Positions 34,300-43,387 of a stretch of DNA of 64,000 bases are shown here, piece after piece (position 1 is the first letter of the stretch; every line of letters begins with the position of its first letter). The notes beneath the pieces were generated by a model. The model ran no database searches. It saw only the letters and a list, made by a program, of their open reading frames with translations, and was not told the origin of the DNA. The DNA is taken from assembly GCA_033557465.1 (NCBI GenBank), contig CM066037.1:201685156-201749155 (forward strand), read 5' to 3'. The translations under genes were made by a program, and so were the position numbers. This DNA is from Ichthyophis bannanicus (lineage: Eukaryota > Chordata > Amphibia > Gymnophiona > Ichthyophiidae).

Positions 34300-35645
34300 T
34301 GTCACCCACCTACTTACCCCGGAGGCGAAAGGCCTGGGGCTTCAGTGAGGCTCCTCCTATGTAGCAGGGACTAGTGGTGCCCCCTGGGAGTTGAAGTCCC
34401 AATAGCTATTCAATAAGCGTGTAGTTGTGGACGAGTAGCTATGCTTATAAAGAGGTATTTATTTCCCTTCCCGGGAGAACTTTTGCAAACAGGAGTCATA
34501 AAGGAAAGTAAACCATGCTTCTGGCACAACAGAAAAAGGGTATTACAAAATGACAAAGGAAATGCTTCTTTTCAGCTTTAAGGAAACAAAAGTGCAAAAC
34601 AGGCTTTTTACGTCACAAAAGCTGTAGAGTGAAATCTGTGCCCTACACAGATTTCTCTTTTGCAGGCTTCTTTTATGCTTCAACAGAAAGAGGTTACACT
34701 ATCTGAAAACACCAGTGTACAGTCCATCTGGAAATCCTCTGAGTTTTCTCCACAGAAATCACAGTCCATGTCCTCATAAGCTTCCTTGCTATTATCTTTT
34801 ATAGGGCTGTAACTTGTATCAGTGTTTAGCAATCCCTCCTCTTCCTGGTAAGGGCTTCTCTTCTCACCACTATTAAAGTGGAAAGGCAGGTTACCGTGCA
34901 ATGTGGATTTTCCCTCTAGAGGGCCATACACCTCAGGACTAGTGCAGGTAAAATCCAGTGCCCCTCTATTCCAGGGAATTGGCTTTTCTGCAGGCTGACC
35001 TCTGCCTGAACGTTTTCAGCCGGGAAGCTGAAAACCTTTCTCCCTTTCACTTCCCCTCACAGGACGTCTTTCTTTCAGCCGGGAAATCTCTTTTGGATAA
35101 GAGCTTCTATTACCCAGGTACCTGCTATCGTGGGAGTTCCCTCTCACAGCTCCTCGTCGTTTGCTGCCTGGAATCCCTCTGGGTCCCCAACCGGACTCTG
35201 GTTCAGTGCAGCCCAACTCTCTAGCACTAACCTCGGGTAATCCCTCCTGGGCAAACTCCTCTGAGGTGCTGCTGGAATCTCCGTCAGAAGCTCTCAGGTA
35301 TGTGTCCTGGTTCTCATATGCTCTGTTTTTTCCTTTCCCATGTGTCCTGGTTCTCTCTGTTCTTCCTCCAGTTCCTTCTCGTGTCCTGTTTCTGCTCAAG
35401 ACTGACTCTATTTTAAATGCGTCATTCTTTGAGCCCCTCATCAGCTCAAGTCCCTGCAGCTGTTCCTGCTCCTCTAATGAGCTATGAGGTAATGCATCTC
35501 CGGGGCGTTTACCTACACCCGGTGCTCGTGTTTTGGTTGGTTGTCCATAGCAACCCCTAGCCATGTGCTTTGAGCTGCCCGTTTTAAAACTGCCCTGCAC
35601 ATTTTCATCTGTTTTTATAGGCACTATTTGCCTTGTACCATGACA
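34300..35645 (-). repeat. Ty3/gypsy 5' LTR
   Basis: 1346 bp, same ends and length as the 3' LTR. Differences from the other LTR are scattered single substitutions, indicating modest age. Followed outside by ATGT. Confidence 0.95.
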
Positions 35646-36130
35646 ATGTGCATCATTAACGTCTGCGCTTTGTTTAGTACAAGAGCAAATTAATGTATAG
35701 TTTTATTTCTACAGTGTTGTACATTCCAAGTTTGGCTTTTGGGATTCCCAGTTTAATTATTGTCTTCCTGTTTCTAAATTGTGATTACTTGTTTGGTGAT
35801 AGTCTATGTTCTGCATGTGTGACTGAGCTGAGGTGTTATGTTTATATAATTCCTATTTGACATTGCCACTTGTTCTCTTTCCCCAGTAGGTCATGTATTC
35901 TTGTTCTCTGAAATGTATTGGTTTAATATTTGCATGTTTCCTTTTGATAGGTAGGGTATGGTGCTTTGTGAGTCCTGGTAGTGCTGTTAGGATACGGCGG
36001 GTTTGCTATGGGTTCTAAATGGGCAGTGTTTGTAGTAGTTCCTAATGTGTCTGGCAGTTGGCCCTGGATTATAGTAATGTAGAAATCTTTTAGTCTTTCT
36101 TTATCCATACACTCATTAAGAGGCACGTTT
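35646..36130. other. AT-rich conserved block of hAT body (right part of A)
   Basis: Closely matches 42287-42775 in hAT B. A short minus-strand frame starting MPLNE is retained in both copies (35923-36126 and 42530-42766), but there is no other sign that it is translated. Confidence 0.6.
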
Positions 36131-36156
36131 ACTAAAAGTTAGTATATGGTAACATT

Positions 36157-36176
36157 ATGCAAATATTTATGCAAAT
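36157..36176 (+). promoter_or_regulatory. Paired octamer motifs in hAT A
   Basis: ATGCAAAT occurs at 36157-36164 and 36169-36176, 4 bp apart. This is the exact POU/Oct octamer. The pair is retained in copies B and C. Binding is inferred. Confidence 0.45.
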
Positions 36177-36240
36177 GAGGCCCCGCACCGAGTCTCCGCA
36201 CATGGCCCCGCACCCCCCTTGGGCCGCCCCTGTTCCTCTG

Positions 36241-37285
36241 GCATTTGACTCTTTGGTATCTGGGTGTCATTCATGATTCCTCCCTCTCCTTCCATCAACA
36301 TATCTCCTCTGTTGTACTTCGCTCTTTTCTCACACTGCGCCAGTTGACAGCAGTGCGTTCCATTCTCCCGCTTTCTTCCCTGGTTACCCTCATGATGTCC
36401 CTCCTTCTGTCCAGGCTTGACTACTGTAATTCTATCCTGGCGGGTCTTCCTCATTACCAGATCCATCAGTTACAGTTATTGGAAAACACAGCCGCCTGGC
36501 TTATCGCTCACACCTCTCGCACTGATCACGTCTCTCCCCTCCTAGTTGACCTATACTGGTTCCCCCTCCAATACCGGTTTCAGTATAAGATCCTTATCAC
36601 CGTGCACCGGGCACTGCATACTGGCACTCCACAATATCTGGCTGATTTATTAGACATGTACACCCCTCCCCGTGCCCTCCATTACATCCACAACAACTGT
36701 CCATCTCTCCCCTCACCAGCTCTTGCGCACCTAGAACTTACATGCCATTCTGCATTTTTCTTCCTTGGTCCGGTCCTTTGGAATTCCCTATCATCCACCT
36801 TTAGGGTTGCCAACTGGCTCCAGATGCGCCCGACATGCTTGATCCAGTACTGGGTTTACTCCATTGCATATAGGGACATGTAGTTCTGATTTCTCCATTG
36901 CACTCCATAAGAAAAGCAAGACTACAAGTCCCTGCATGCAATATGGTAAACACAGGACTGGAACAAGCCTGTTGGGTGCATCTGTAGCTAGTTGGCAACC
37001 CTATCCACCCTCCATGCTGAACAGTCCTTCCCTCGATTTAAGGCAATGCTGAAGACCCATTTCTTCGGCATCGCCTTCGATCTTCCCCCTGCCTAGGTTT
37101 CACGTCACATATCCCTTCCTCCTCTTTTCATCACATGCTCTATGCTCTCTATCTCTCCTGTGTTCTCTGTCCTATCATGACTTTGGCGTTCTTTTCTCTC
37201 TTTAATGCAGCCATTATTTGTTCTATTGTACACCTCAGTGATGCCCGGCCTGGGCAGTTAATCGTTTGGAAATAAATAAAGATCT
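36241..37285 (+). pseudogene. L2-type LINE C-terminal fragment
   Basis: Encodes WYLGVIHDSSLSFHQHISS, LSRLDYCNSILAGLP, HVSPLLVDLYWFPLQYRFQYK and the FFLGPVLWNSL block, typical of the C-terminus of L2-clade LINEs, then a hAT MITE, then FKAMLKTHFFGIAF and a 3' untranslated region ending near 37285 in AAATAAATAAAG. 5'-truncated. The related copy at 49652 has the same blocks. Confidence 0.85.
36802..37003. mobile_element. Palindromic hAT MITE, 202 bp
   Basis: Arms of about 85 bp begin TAGGGTTGCCAACTGGCTCC on the left and, reversed, TAGGGTTGCCAACTAGCTAC on the right. Flanking 8-mers TCCACCTT (36794-36801) and TCCACCCT (37004-37011) fit a hAT target duplication with one mismatch. It interrupts the LINE frame exactly. 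Confidence 0.82.
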
Positions 37286-37477
37286 CCAATTATGTTCCTT
37301 TAACCAATCCTGCCTGCCCCCTCCTCAGTTATGACCACATCTTCTGCCTCCTGCAGGCCCTCTGTTCTAAGGCAGAAATCCCCCTCCTGCCCCAAGCTGG
37401 GAGTGTGGAGAGAGCAGGGAAGCAGGAAGGTCACACACCTCCGGCTCCAAGTGATGGGAGCCACCTGCAGCTGACTG
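37286..37477. other. No gene recognised
   Basis: Short unassigned stretch between the LINE tail and a SINE. Confidence 0.4.
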
Positions 37478-37560
37478 GAGAGCAAGACCTATGAACAGTG
37501 AGATTAGAACCCTGGTCTTTCCAGTGCTAGGCTACTGCCTTAACCATTAGGTTACTCCTC
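37478..37560 (-). mobile_element. tRNA-derived SINE head
   Basis: Minus strand has an A box (TAACCTAATGGTTAAGGCA) and B box (GGGTTCTAATCTCAC). Only the tRNA-like head is clear. Confidence 0.55.
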
Positions 37561-37892
37561 TGCTCCATTAAATAGTGAATCATCTAACCAGAGGTTTTGC
37601 AGCATTGGATCTTTGAGGGACAAATTGGAGACACCTGAGAAGAAGCAGAATGGCCAGAGAAACAGAAAGAGAAAAGCGGAGCTGTATGAGGGCAGCCAAG
37701 AAAAAGCACTCCTCAGGGTCATAAAATTGGTGACTATTTGGAATTTTCTGGAGTAAGTGGTGCCATTCCCAGTCCTGGCAGAAGTATGCCACTGGCTGCA
37801 CAATCCTCACTGCAACATTCCTTATCTAATCATTTACCATTACCAAGCCAGCAAGGCAGCCCAACCTCTACTGTATCAGGGAACATAGAACA

Positions 37893-38055
37893 ATCTCCAG
37901 GAACAAGCAGGAATGAGTCTTCACATATGAGTACGTCAGTACCGACGGAGTCTGCGCGGGAACGCTTCCCAGCGTCCAATCAGAAAGCCTTTGGAAGCAT
38001 CCCACCACGCCTGCGTGCTGCCTTCCCGCCTTCCCAACTGCCTCTCCTCAGTTTT
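37893..38055 (+). repeat. DIRS left inverted terminal repeat
   Basis: From ATCTCCAGGAACAAGCAGG to CCTCTCCTCAGTT. Reverse complement of 47742-47926 with few differences, except the outermost ~25 bp, which differ between ends as in other DIRS elements. Confidence 0.9.
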
Positions 38056-39730
38056 CGTTTTTCCGTGGAGCCGGCAGGACGTCCTCCTGTCACCGCAGAA
38101 AATTCATCTTTTATTTTTTAGTTTTCTTGTGGTCGTGGCTGCCTTTCCCGACGCCACCGGTACCGCCGGTGTTTCTTTTTTCTTTTCTTGTAAAAAGTTT
38201 CCTTTTTAAGGAATATTTTTTCCTTCCTAGTGTCTCACGGTTTTTCAGGCCTGCTAGGCCTCTCCACTTTCCTTCATGGAACCGCCAGCCACTATCCCCA
38301 AGAAATGTACAAACTGTGGAGGTACAACCTTAATTTTGGACACTCACAATTGGTGTCTAACCTGTTTGGGTCCTGACCATTTTCCTCTGGAGTGTCCCTC
38401 CTGCAATAGTATTGTGAGAAGAAGTTTTCAACATCGAGTTTCCCTCGACACGCGGTCCCCATCCAACTTCAGGGTACCAACCATATCTTCTTCTACACAG
38501 GATCAGGTAACCCGAAGACTAGCCAGTCCTCGAGTGGCAAATCTCATGCACAGCATAGAGATGCCTCCGGCCTTGCCCTCGAGAATCCACTGGTTTCAAA
38601 ACCCCGGTGGGAGTCTTCGGCCTCCAAAACCTGTGTGGGGTTTCAGGTTGTTCCTGAGGTTCACCCCTCACAGAACATACCTGAGCCATGCCTGGTGGTG
38701 GCATCCGCTTCGAGCGGTACCGATACCCCGGCATCGGCAATGGTGTTGGATGAAACATTCCTCACCAAGGATCGTCGTCTGGCATCCTCGGTACCTAAGG
38801 GGCCATTGGATACGCTGCAGACCGACCTTCCAGTATCGGTATCGTCCCCGGTACCGATACTAGTACCGACGTCAGTACCCTCCAGACGTGCATCGATAGA
38901 CTCGCTTCCTTCGATGCCGAGTCTGGAATCGATCTCCAGTCTGGAGGACTGGGTACTGACTCGCCTTGGTACCGACGCCCCAGACGGTACCGAAGGCTCG
39001 GTTCCAAGGATTCGGATCCGGCACTCTCGGTGTCTTGGATGCCGTTAGAGTTGCCACCGGCTGGCCTTCATCCACCGGTATCAGATGCGGTACCGAAGCC
39101 GGTACCGTTAGCCGCAGTACCTTTGCCGTCGGTGCCTTCCATGCTTCTCTCATCAGGCTCGCTTCCCTTAATACTGAGTTTGGAATCGATCCCTACCATG
39201 GATGATGTGCTACCGACGGTCGCTGGTCCCGACTTCCGGCAGTACCGGCGACCATCTTCTAAGGATCCCAGACTGCACAATTCAGGATCTTCTATCCCTA
39301 TGAACTTGGATAGATCCCTTGGTGCCAATGCTAGTTCTTCATCAGATCTAGCCTATTCGAAGGAAGTTCCCTCTGGGGATCCTTCTTTTCAGGCTTTCCT
39401 CCGGGATATGGCAAAATCACTTGCCATTTCTATTCCTGGACAGGATCCTACACAGGGGAATACAGGATCCTTCTATATTCCTGGCAAAGCAAAGGAGAAC
39501 ATCATGCTTCCTTTGCATCATTCCTTACAGGATCTCCTTCTAGGAATGTGGGAAGCTCCTTTAAAGGTACCCCTACCTTCCAGAGCAACTGATCTTCTGT
39601 ATCAGGTGCCCCCCTCTCCAGGGTTTCAAAAGACTCAACTTCCTCATCATTCCATTGTAGTAGAATCAGCAATGAGACGGGTGAAGAGTACAAAAAAGCA
39701 CTCTTCTTATCCACCAGGTCGTGAGTCTAA

Positions 39731-39858
39731 GGGGCTTGTTTACAAAGCCGCGGTAGCGGTTCGCGGTCGTTATCGGAGCGGCGGCCCCATTGAAATCAAT
39801 GGGGCCGCGGCTCCGATAACGATCGCGAACCGCTACCGCAGCTTTGTAAACAAGCCCC
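39731..39858. mobile_element. Harbinger-type palindromic MITE, 128 bp
   Basis: Flanked by TAA (39728-39730 and 39859-39861). Ends GGGGCTTGTTTACAAAGC and its exact complement; the arms pair almost throughout, with centre near CATTGAAATCAATG. The 3-bp TAA duplication and G-rich ends fit PIF/Harbinger. Confidence 0.88.
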
Positions 39859-40374
39859 TAAGACACTAGATGCCTTTGGACGTCAAACCTTCCAGGCATC
39901 TATGCTTTCAGCAAGAATTCTCTCATATATTTTTTATATGGGTCTATCTCTTGAGGAGGTCACAAAGAAATTACATCTTTTGACTCCTTTTCTTCCAGAG
40001 CCCAAGAGTGCAGACTATTCCTCACTGGTTAGTCATGCTCAGAATATCTCTAGGTTTCTTACTCATGCTTTCCTAGACTCCTTTGAGTCTGTTAGCAGGA
40101 CTTCTGCTATAGCTATAGGGGCACGACGTAAAGCCTGGCTCCAAGCTTCAGACTTAGATAAATGGGCACAAGTTAGACTGGGAAATACTCCATGCACTGG
40201 AGAAAATCTATTTAACAAGGAGTCTTTACTCCAGGTTGCTCAGTTAACAACTGACTGTCCTGTTTCTAGAGCAGCGATGGCGAACCTATGGCACGCGTGC
40301 CAGCTGTGGCACGCGAAGGCCTTGCAGCTGGCACGCGGGAAGGTCCGCATTTAAAAGGTCCCAAATTTAAAAAA

Positions 40375-40740
40375 AAAAAAAAAACAAACAAACCGGCTGC
40401 TTCTGCCGCGGCAGCCTCAAGAGCTCTGCCGCGGCAGCCTCAAGAGCTCTGCCGCGGGGCCCCCCCCTGCCCGGCAGAGCCTCCCTGCATCATCTACCTT
40501 CAAGTCGCAAAACGCGGTCTTCTTTCAGAGCCGCGAGAGTTTCCTTTCTCGCGAACAGAGCCGCGAGAAAGGAAACTCTCGCGGCTCTGAAAGAAGCCCG
40601 CGTTTTGCGACTTGAAGGTAGATGATGCAGGGAGGCTCTGCCGGGCAGGGGGGGCCCCGCCCGGCCGAGCTCTTGAGGCTGCCGCGGCAGAGCTCTTGAG
40701 GCTGCCGCGGCAGAAGCAGCCGCTTTGTTTGGGTTTTTTT
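40375..40740. repeat. Long palindrome of hAT B
   Basis: About 365 bp, centred near 40558 between CTTTCTCGCGA and TCGCGG-type complements. Arms contain a tandem 24-bp unit (CTGCCGCGGCAGCCTCAAGA). Outer arms resemble those of copy A (GCGGGGCCCCCC...CTGCCCGG), but the central third is different. Confidence 0.92.
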
Positions 40741-40744
40741 TTTT

Positions 40745-41830
40745 TTAATTTGGGCTGATAGGGGGGAAGGGGGTTTAGGACTGGTAATGGGCTATGGTGG
40801 GGAGGCTAAGACTGGAAATGGGCTGATGGGGGGGGGTTAGGACTGGTAATTGGCCATGGGGGGGGGCTAAGACTGGAAAGGGGCTGATGGGGGGGGGTTA
40901 GGACTGGTAATTGGCCAGGGGGGGGTGTACGAATGGTAATTGGCCAGGGGGGGGGTTAGGACTGGTAATTGGCCAGGGGGGGGGTTAGGACTGGTAATTG
41001 GCCGGGGTTAGGACTGGTAATTGGCCATGGGGGGGGCTAAGACTGGAAATGGGCTGATGGGGGGGGTTAGGACTAGTAATGGGCCATGGGGGGTGCTAAG
41101 GCTGGAAGTGGGCTGGTGATGGTGATGGTGATGGTGATTTGGGGGGGGGTAGGACTAGTAATGGGCTATGGGGGGGGGCTAAGACTGGAAATGGGCTGAT
41201 GGGGGGGTTAGGACTGGAAGTGGGCTGATGGGGGGATAAGGATTGGTAATGGGCTCTGGGGGGGCTAAGACTGGAAATGGGCTGAGTGGAAGGAGGGCTT
41301 GAACTGCAAATAGCTGATGGGATTGGGGCTTGGAATGGAAATGGGTTGTGAGGGGGAGGGAGCTAGGACTGGAAATGGGTGAGGGGGGGCTAGGACAGGA
41401 AATGGGCTGATGGAGGGGCTAGAATAGGACTGGAAATTGGCTGTTGGGGGGGTGCTAAGATTGGAAATGGGCTGTGGTGGGGGTTTGGATTGAAATGGAC
41501 TCATGAAGGGGCTAGAACTGGAAGTAGGCTCATGGGGGGCTTGGATTGGAAATGGGCTGAGTGGAGGGGAGCTAGGATTTGACATGGGCTGATGGTGGGG
41601 CTAGGAAAAGACTAGAAATGGGCTCATGGGGGGCTGGGTTTGGAAATGAGCTGATGGAGGGACTCGGATGGGACTGCAAATAGATGGGGGAGCTAGGACT
41701 GGAAATGGGCTTATGGGGGGTTAGGACTGGAAGTGGGTTGATGAGGGGGGGCTAGGACTGGTATTGGGTTGGGAGGTTGCTAGGACTGGAAATGGGTTGG
41801 GGGGCTGCTAGGACTGGAAATGGGCTGATG
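40745..41830 (+). repeat. G-rich minisatellite of hAT B
   Basis: Same unit as in copy A (GGTTAGGACTGGTAATTGGC and variants) with G-runs up to nine, and a short (TGATGG)n insert near 41113-41138. Confidence 0.9.
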
Positions 41831-41834
41831 CAGG

Positions 41835-42780
41835 GACTAGAAGGGAATGGATGCTGGGTGAGGCTGGAACTAGAAGGGAGCTGGTGTTGGGGGAGGATTA
41901 GAATGGGATGGGGCTGGGAGAGTAAAATGGAGAGGGGAAAAATATTTTGTGTGGGAGGGATAAAAAATCTACAATTGGCCGGGTATTGGGAGAATAAGTG
42001 GGGATTGAGGATGGAGGGGTAAATTTTGAGTAGATGAAATAGGAATGAGGAAAGAGCAAAAGGAGAAAGATTAGTATGTTAAAGCAGATGTAGAGAGAGA
42101 ATGGAAAAAAAAAACCAAGAAGACAGAAGAAAGGACAAATGGACAGCAGATGGAGAGTTAGGAGAAGACACGAAGAAACCAGAAGAAAGTGGCTGGAGCA
42201 ATTGCAACTGAAAAAAAATGCACAAAAGGTAGAAAAATATCTCTTTATTTTGAATTTATTAACTGGAATATGTCAGCTCTGGGAAATGTGCATCATTAAT
42301 TTTTGCGCTTTGTTTAGTACAAGAGGAAATTAATTTATAGTTTTATTTCTACAGTGTTGTTGTATATTCCAAGTTTGGCTTTTGGGGTTCCCAGTTTAAT
42401 TATTGTCTTCCTGTTTTTAAATTGTGATTCCTTGTTTGGTGATGGTCTGTTCTGCATGTGTAACTGAGCTGAGGTATTCTGTTTATATAATTCCTATTTG
42501 ACATTGCCACTTGTTCTTTCCCCAGTAGGTCATGTATTGTTGTTCTCTGAAATGTATTGGTTTAATATTTGCAGTGTTGCCTTTTGATAGTTAGGGTATG
42601 GTGCTTTGTGAGTCCTGGTAGTACTGTTAGGATACGGCGGGTTTGCTATGGGTTCTAAATGGGCAGCGTTTGTAGTAGTTCCTAATGTGCCTGGCGGTTG
42701 GTACTGGATTATAGTAATGTAGAAACCTTTTAGTCTTTCTTTATCCATATACTCATTAAGAGGCATGTTTACTAAAAGTT
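41835..42780. other. Conserved purine-rich and AT-rich blocks of hAT B
   Basis: Near-identical to 24421-24865 and 35646-36130 of copy A, showing what copy A looked like before the foldback and gypsy elements entered. The undisturbed junction AGCTCTGGGAAATGTGCATC is at about 42274-42293. Confidence 0.75.
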
Positions 42781-42796
42781 AGTGTATGGTAACATT

Positions 42797-42834
42797 ATGC
42801 AAATATTTATGCAAATGAGGCACCTTATGCAAAT
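42797..42834 (+). promoter_or_regulatory. Triplet of octamer motifs in hAT B
   Basis: ATGCAAAT at 42797-42804, 42809-42816 and 42827-42834. The first two keep the 4-bp spacing seen in copy A. Confidence 0.45.
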
Positions 42835-43387
42835 GAGGCTTTAATGGACGTGCTGGCACTTTGAGGAAATTCTTTGGTTTTGTGCGGCAGTTTGGGCACT
42901 CGGGCTCAAAAAGGTTAGCCATCACTGTTCTAGAGGCTGTCCTACGCCTTCTGCTTTCCCAGTAGGTAGGAAATGTCCTACCAAACTTTCTTCCCCTAGG
43001 GGGAGAAGGTTTTATCCATCATCTGCCCATCACACAGATGTTCCCAAACAGGGGAAACATTGCCCTGGTCTGAAGAATCCACAACCTCAACAGGGTCAAC
43101 AAACCCAGCAGTCGCAGGGTTTCAAAAAGATCATTGTCCCTCTTGGTTGGTGGTTAAGGTGGCAGTCTGCTTCTTTTCACTTGAAGTATCTGCACCAATT
43201 TTCATCCTAACCCTCCTAGATATCTCTTCATGAGACATCTTTTCTCTAACTCTAAGAGTCTTTATGATGCTCATGCCCATACTTAACAGTTTTTCCTTTT
43301 TCCTCTTGGAGGAAACAGAGGTAACAGCTATCAATAGACAGTTGTTTCCCTGTACTGGCATGTATCATCTCATCGGTCAGAGACTTC

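Larger units (their letters stand above)
29721..35645 (-). mobile_element. Ty3/gypsy LTR retrotransposon (SCAN-gag type), RT/RNase H deleted
   Basis: Complete LTR pair with a 4-bp target duplication ATGT (29717-29720 and 35646-35649). The interior encodes gag, protease and integrase on the minus strand but no reverse transcriptase or RNase H. The SCAN-like gag and integrase type match vertebrate Gmr1-like gypsy elements, in which integrase precedes reverse transcriptase; the missing part would then have stood between integrase and the 3' LTR. No envelope gene is present. It is inserted in hAT copy A at the edge of the foldback element's target duplication. Confidence 0.92.
23192..36232. mobile_element. 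hAT non-autonomous element A (about 2.27 kb without nested inserts)
   Basis: Termini are CAGGGCCGGCCC on the left and, reversed, CAGGGGCGGCCC on the right. The 8-bp duplication TTCCTCTG occurs at 23184-23191 and 36233-36240. The body runs palindrome, G-rich minisatellite, purine-rich block, then (after two nested elements) an AT-rich block of about 500 bp ending in two octamer motifs. No transposase is encoded. It is inserted next to or in an L2-like LINE that resumes at 36241. Confidence 0.9.
40272..42927. mobile_element. hAT non-autonomous element B, 2656 bp
   Basis: Left end CAGCGATGGCGAACCTATGG, reversed right end CAGTGATGGCTAACCTTTTT. The duplication TTCTAGAG is at 40264-40271 and 42928-42935, exact. 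The body has the same order as copy A: palindrome, G-rich minisatellite, purine-rich block, AT-rich block, octamers. The sequences between the ends and the body (for example GGCACGCGTGCCAGCTGTGG) are unlike those of A and C. Confidence 0.95.
38276..43208 (+). pseudogene. DIRS gag-like protein, interrupted by a MITE and a hAT
   Basis: Start at 38276. The N-terminus has a Cys/His cluster (CTNCGG, CLTCLG, H, CPSC) typical of vertebrate DIRS gag. A long Ser/Val/Pro-rich region (38650-39250, VPKPVPLAAVPLPSVPS) follows, then a helical domain (DPSFQAFLRDMAKSL, SIVVESAMRRVKSTKKHSS, KAWLQASDLDKWAQV) and a Gln-rich end (NPQPQQGQQTQQSQG). Two small frameshifts lie before 39030. From there to the stop at 43208 the frame stays open once the 131-bp MITE plus duplication and the hAT plus duplication are discounted, so the gene was largely intact when those elements landed. 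Confidence 0.78.

Noticed and set aside
29721..35645. Endogenous retrovirus with envelope
   Set aside because: No envelope frame is present and the gag and integrase are of Ty3/gypsy type.
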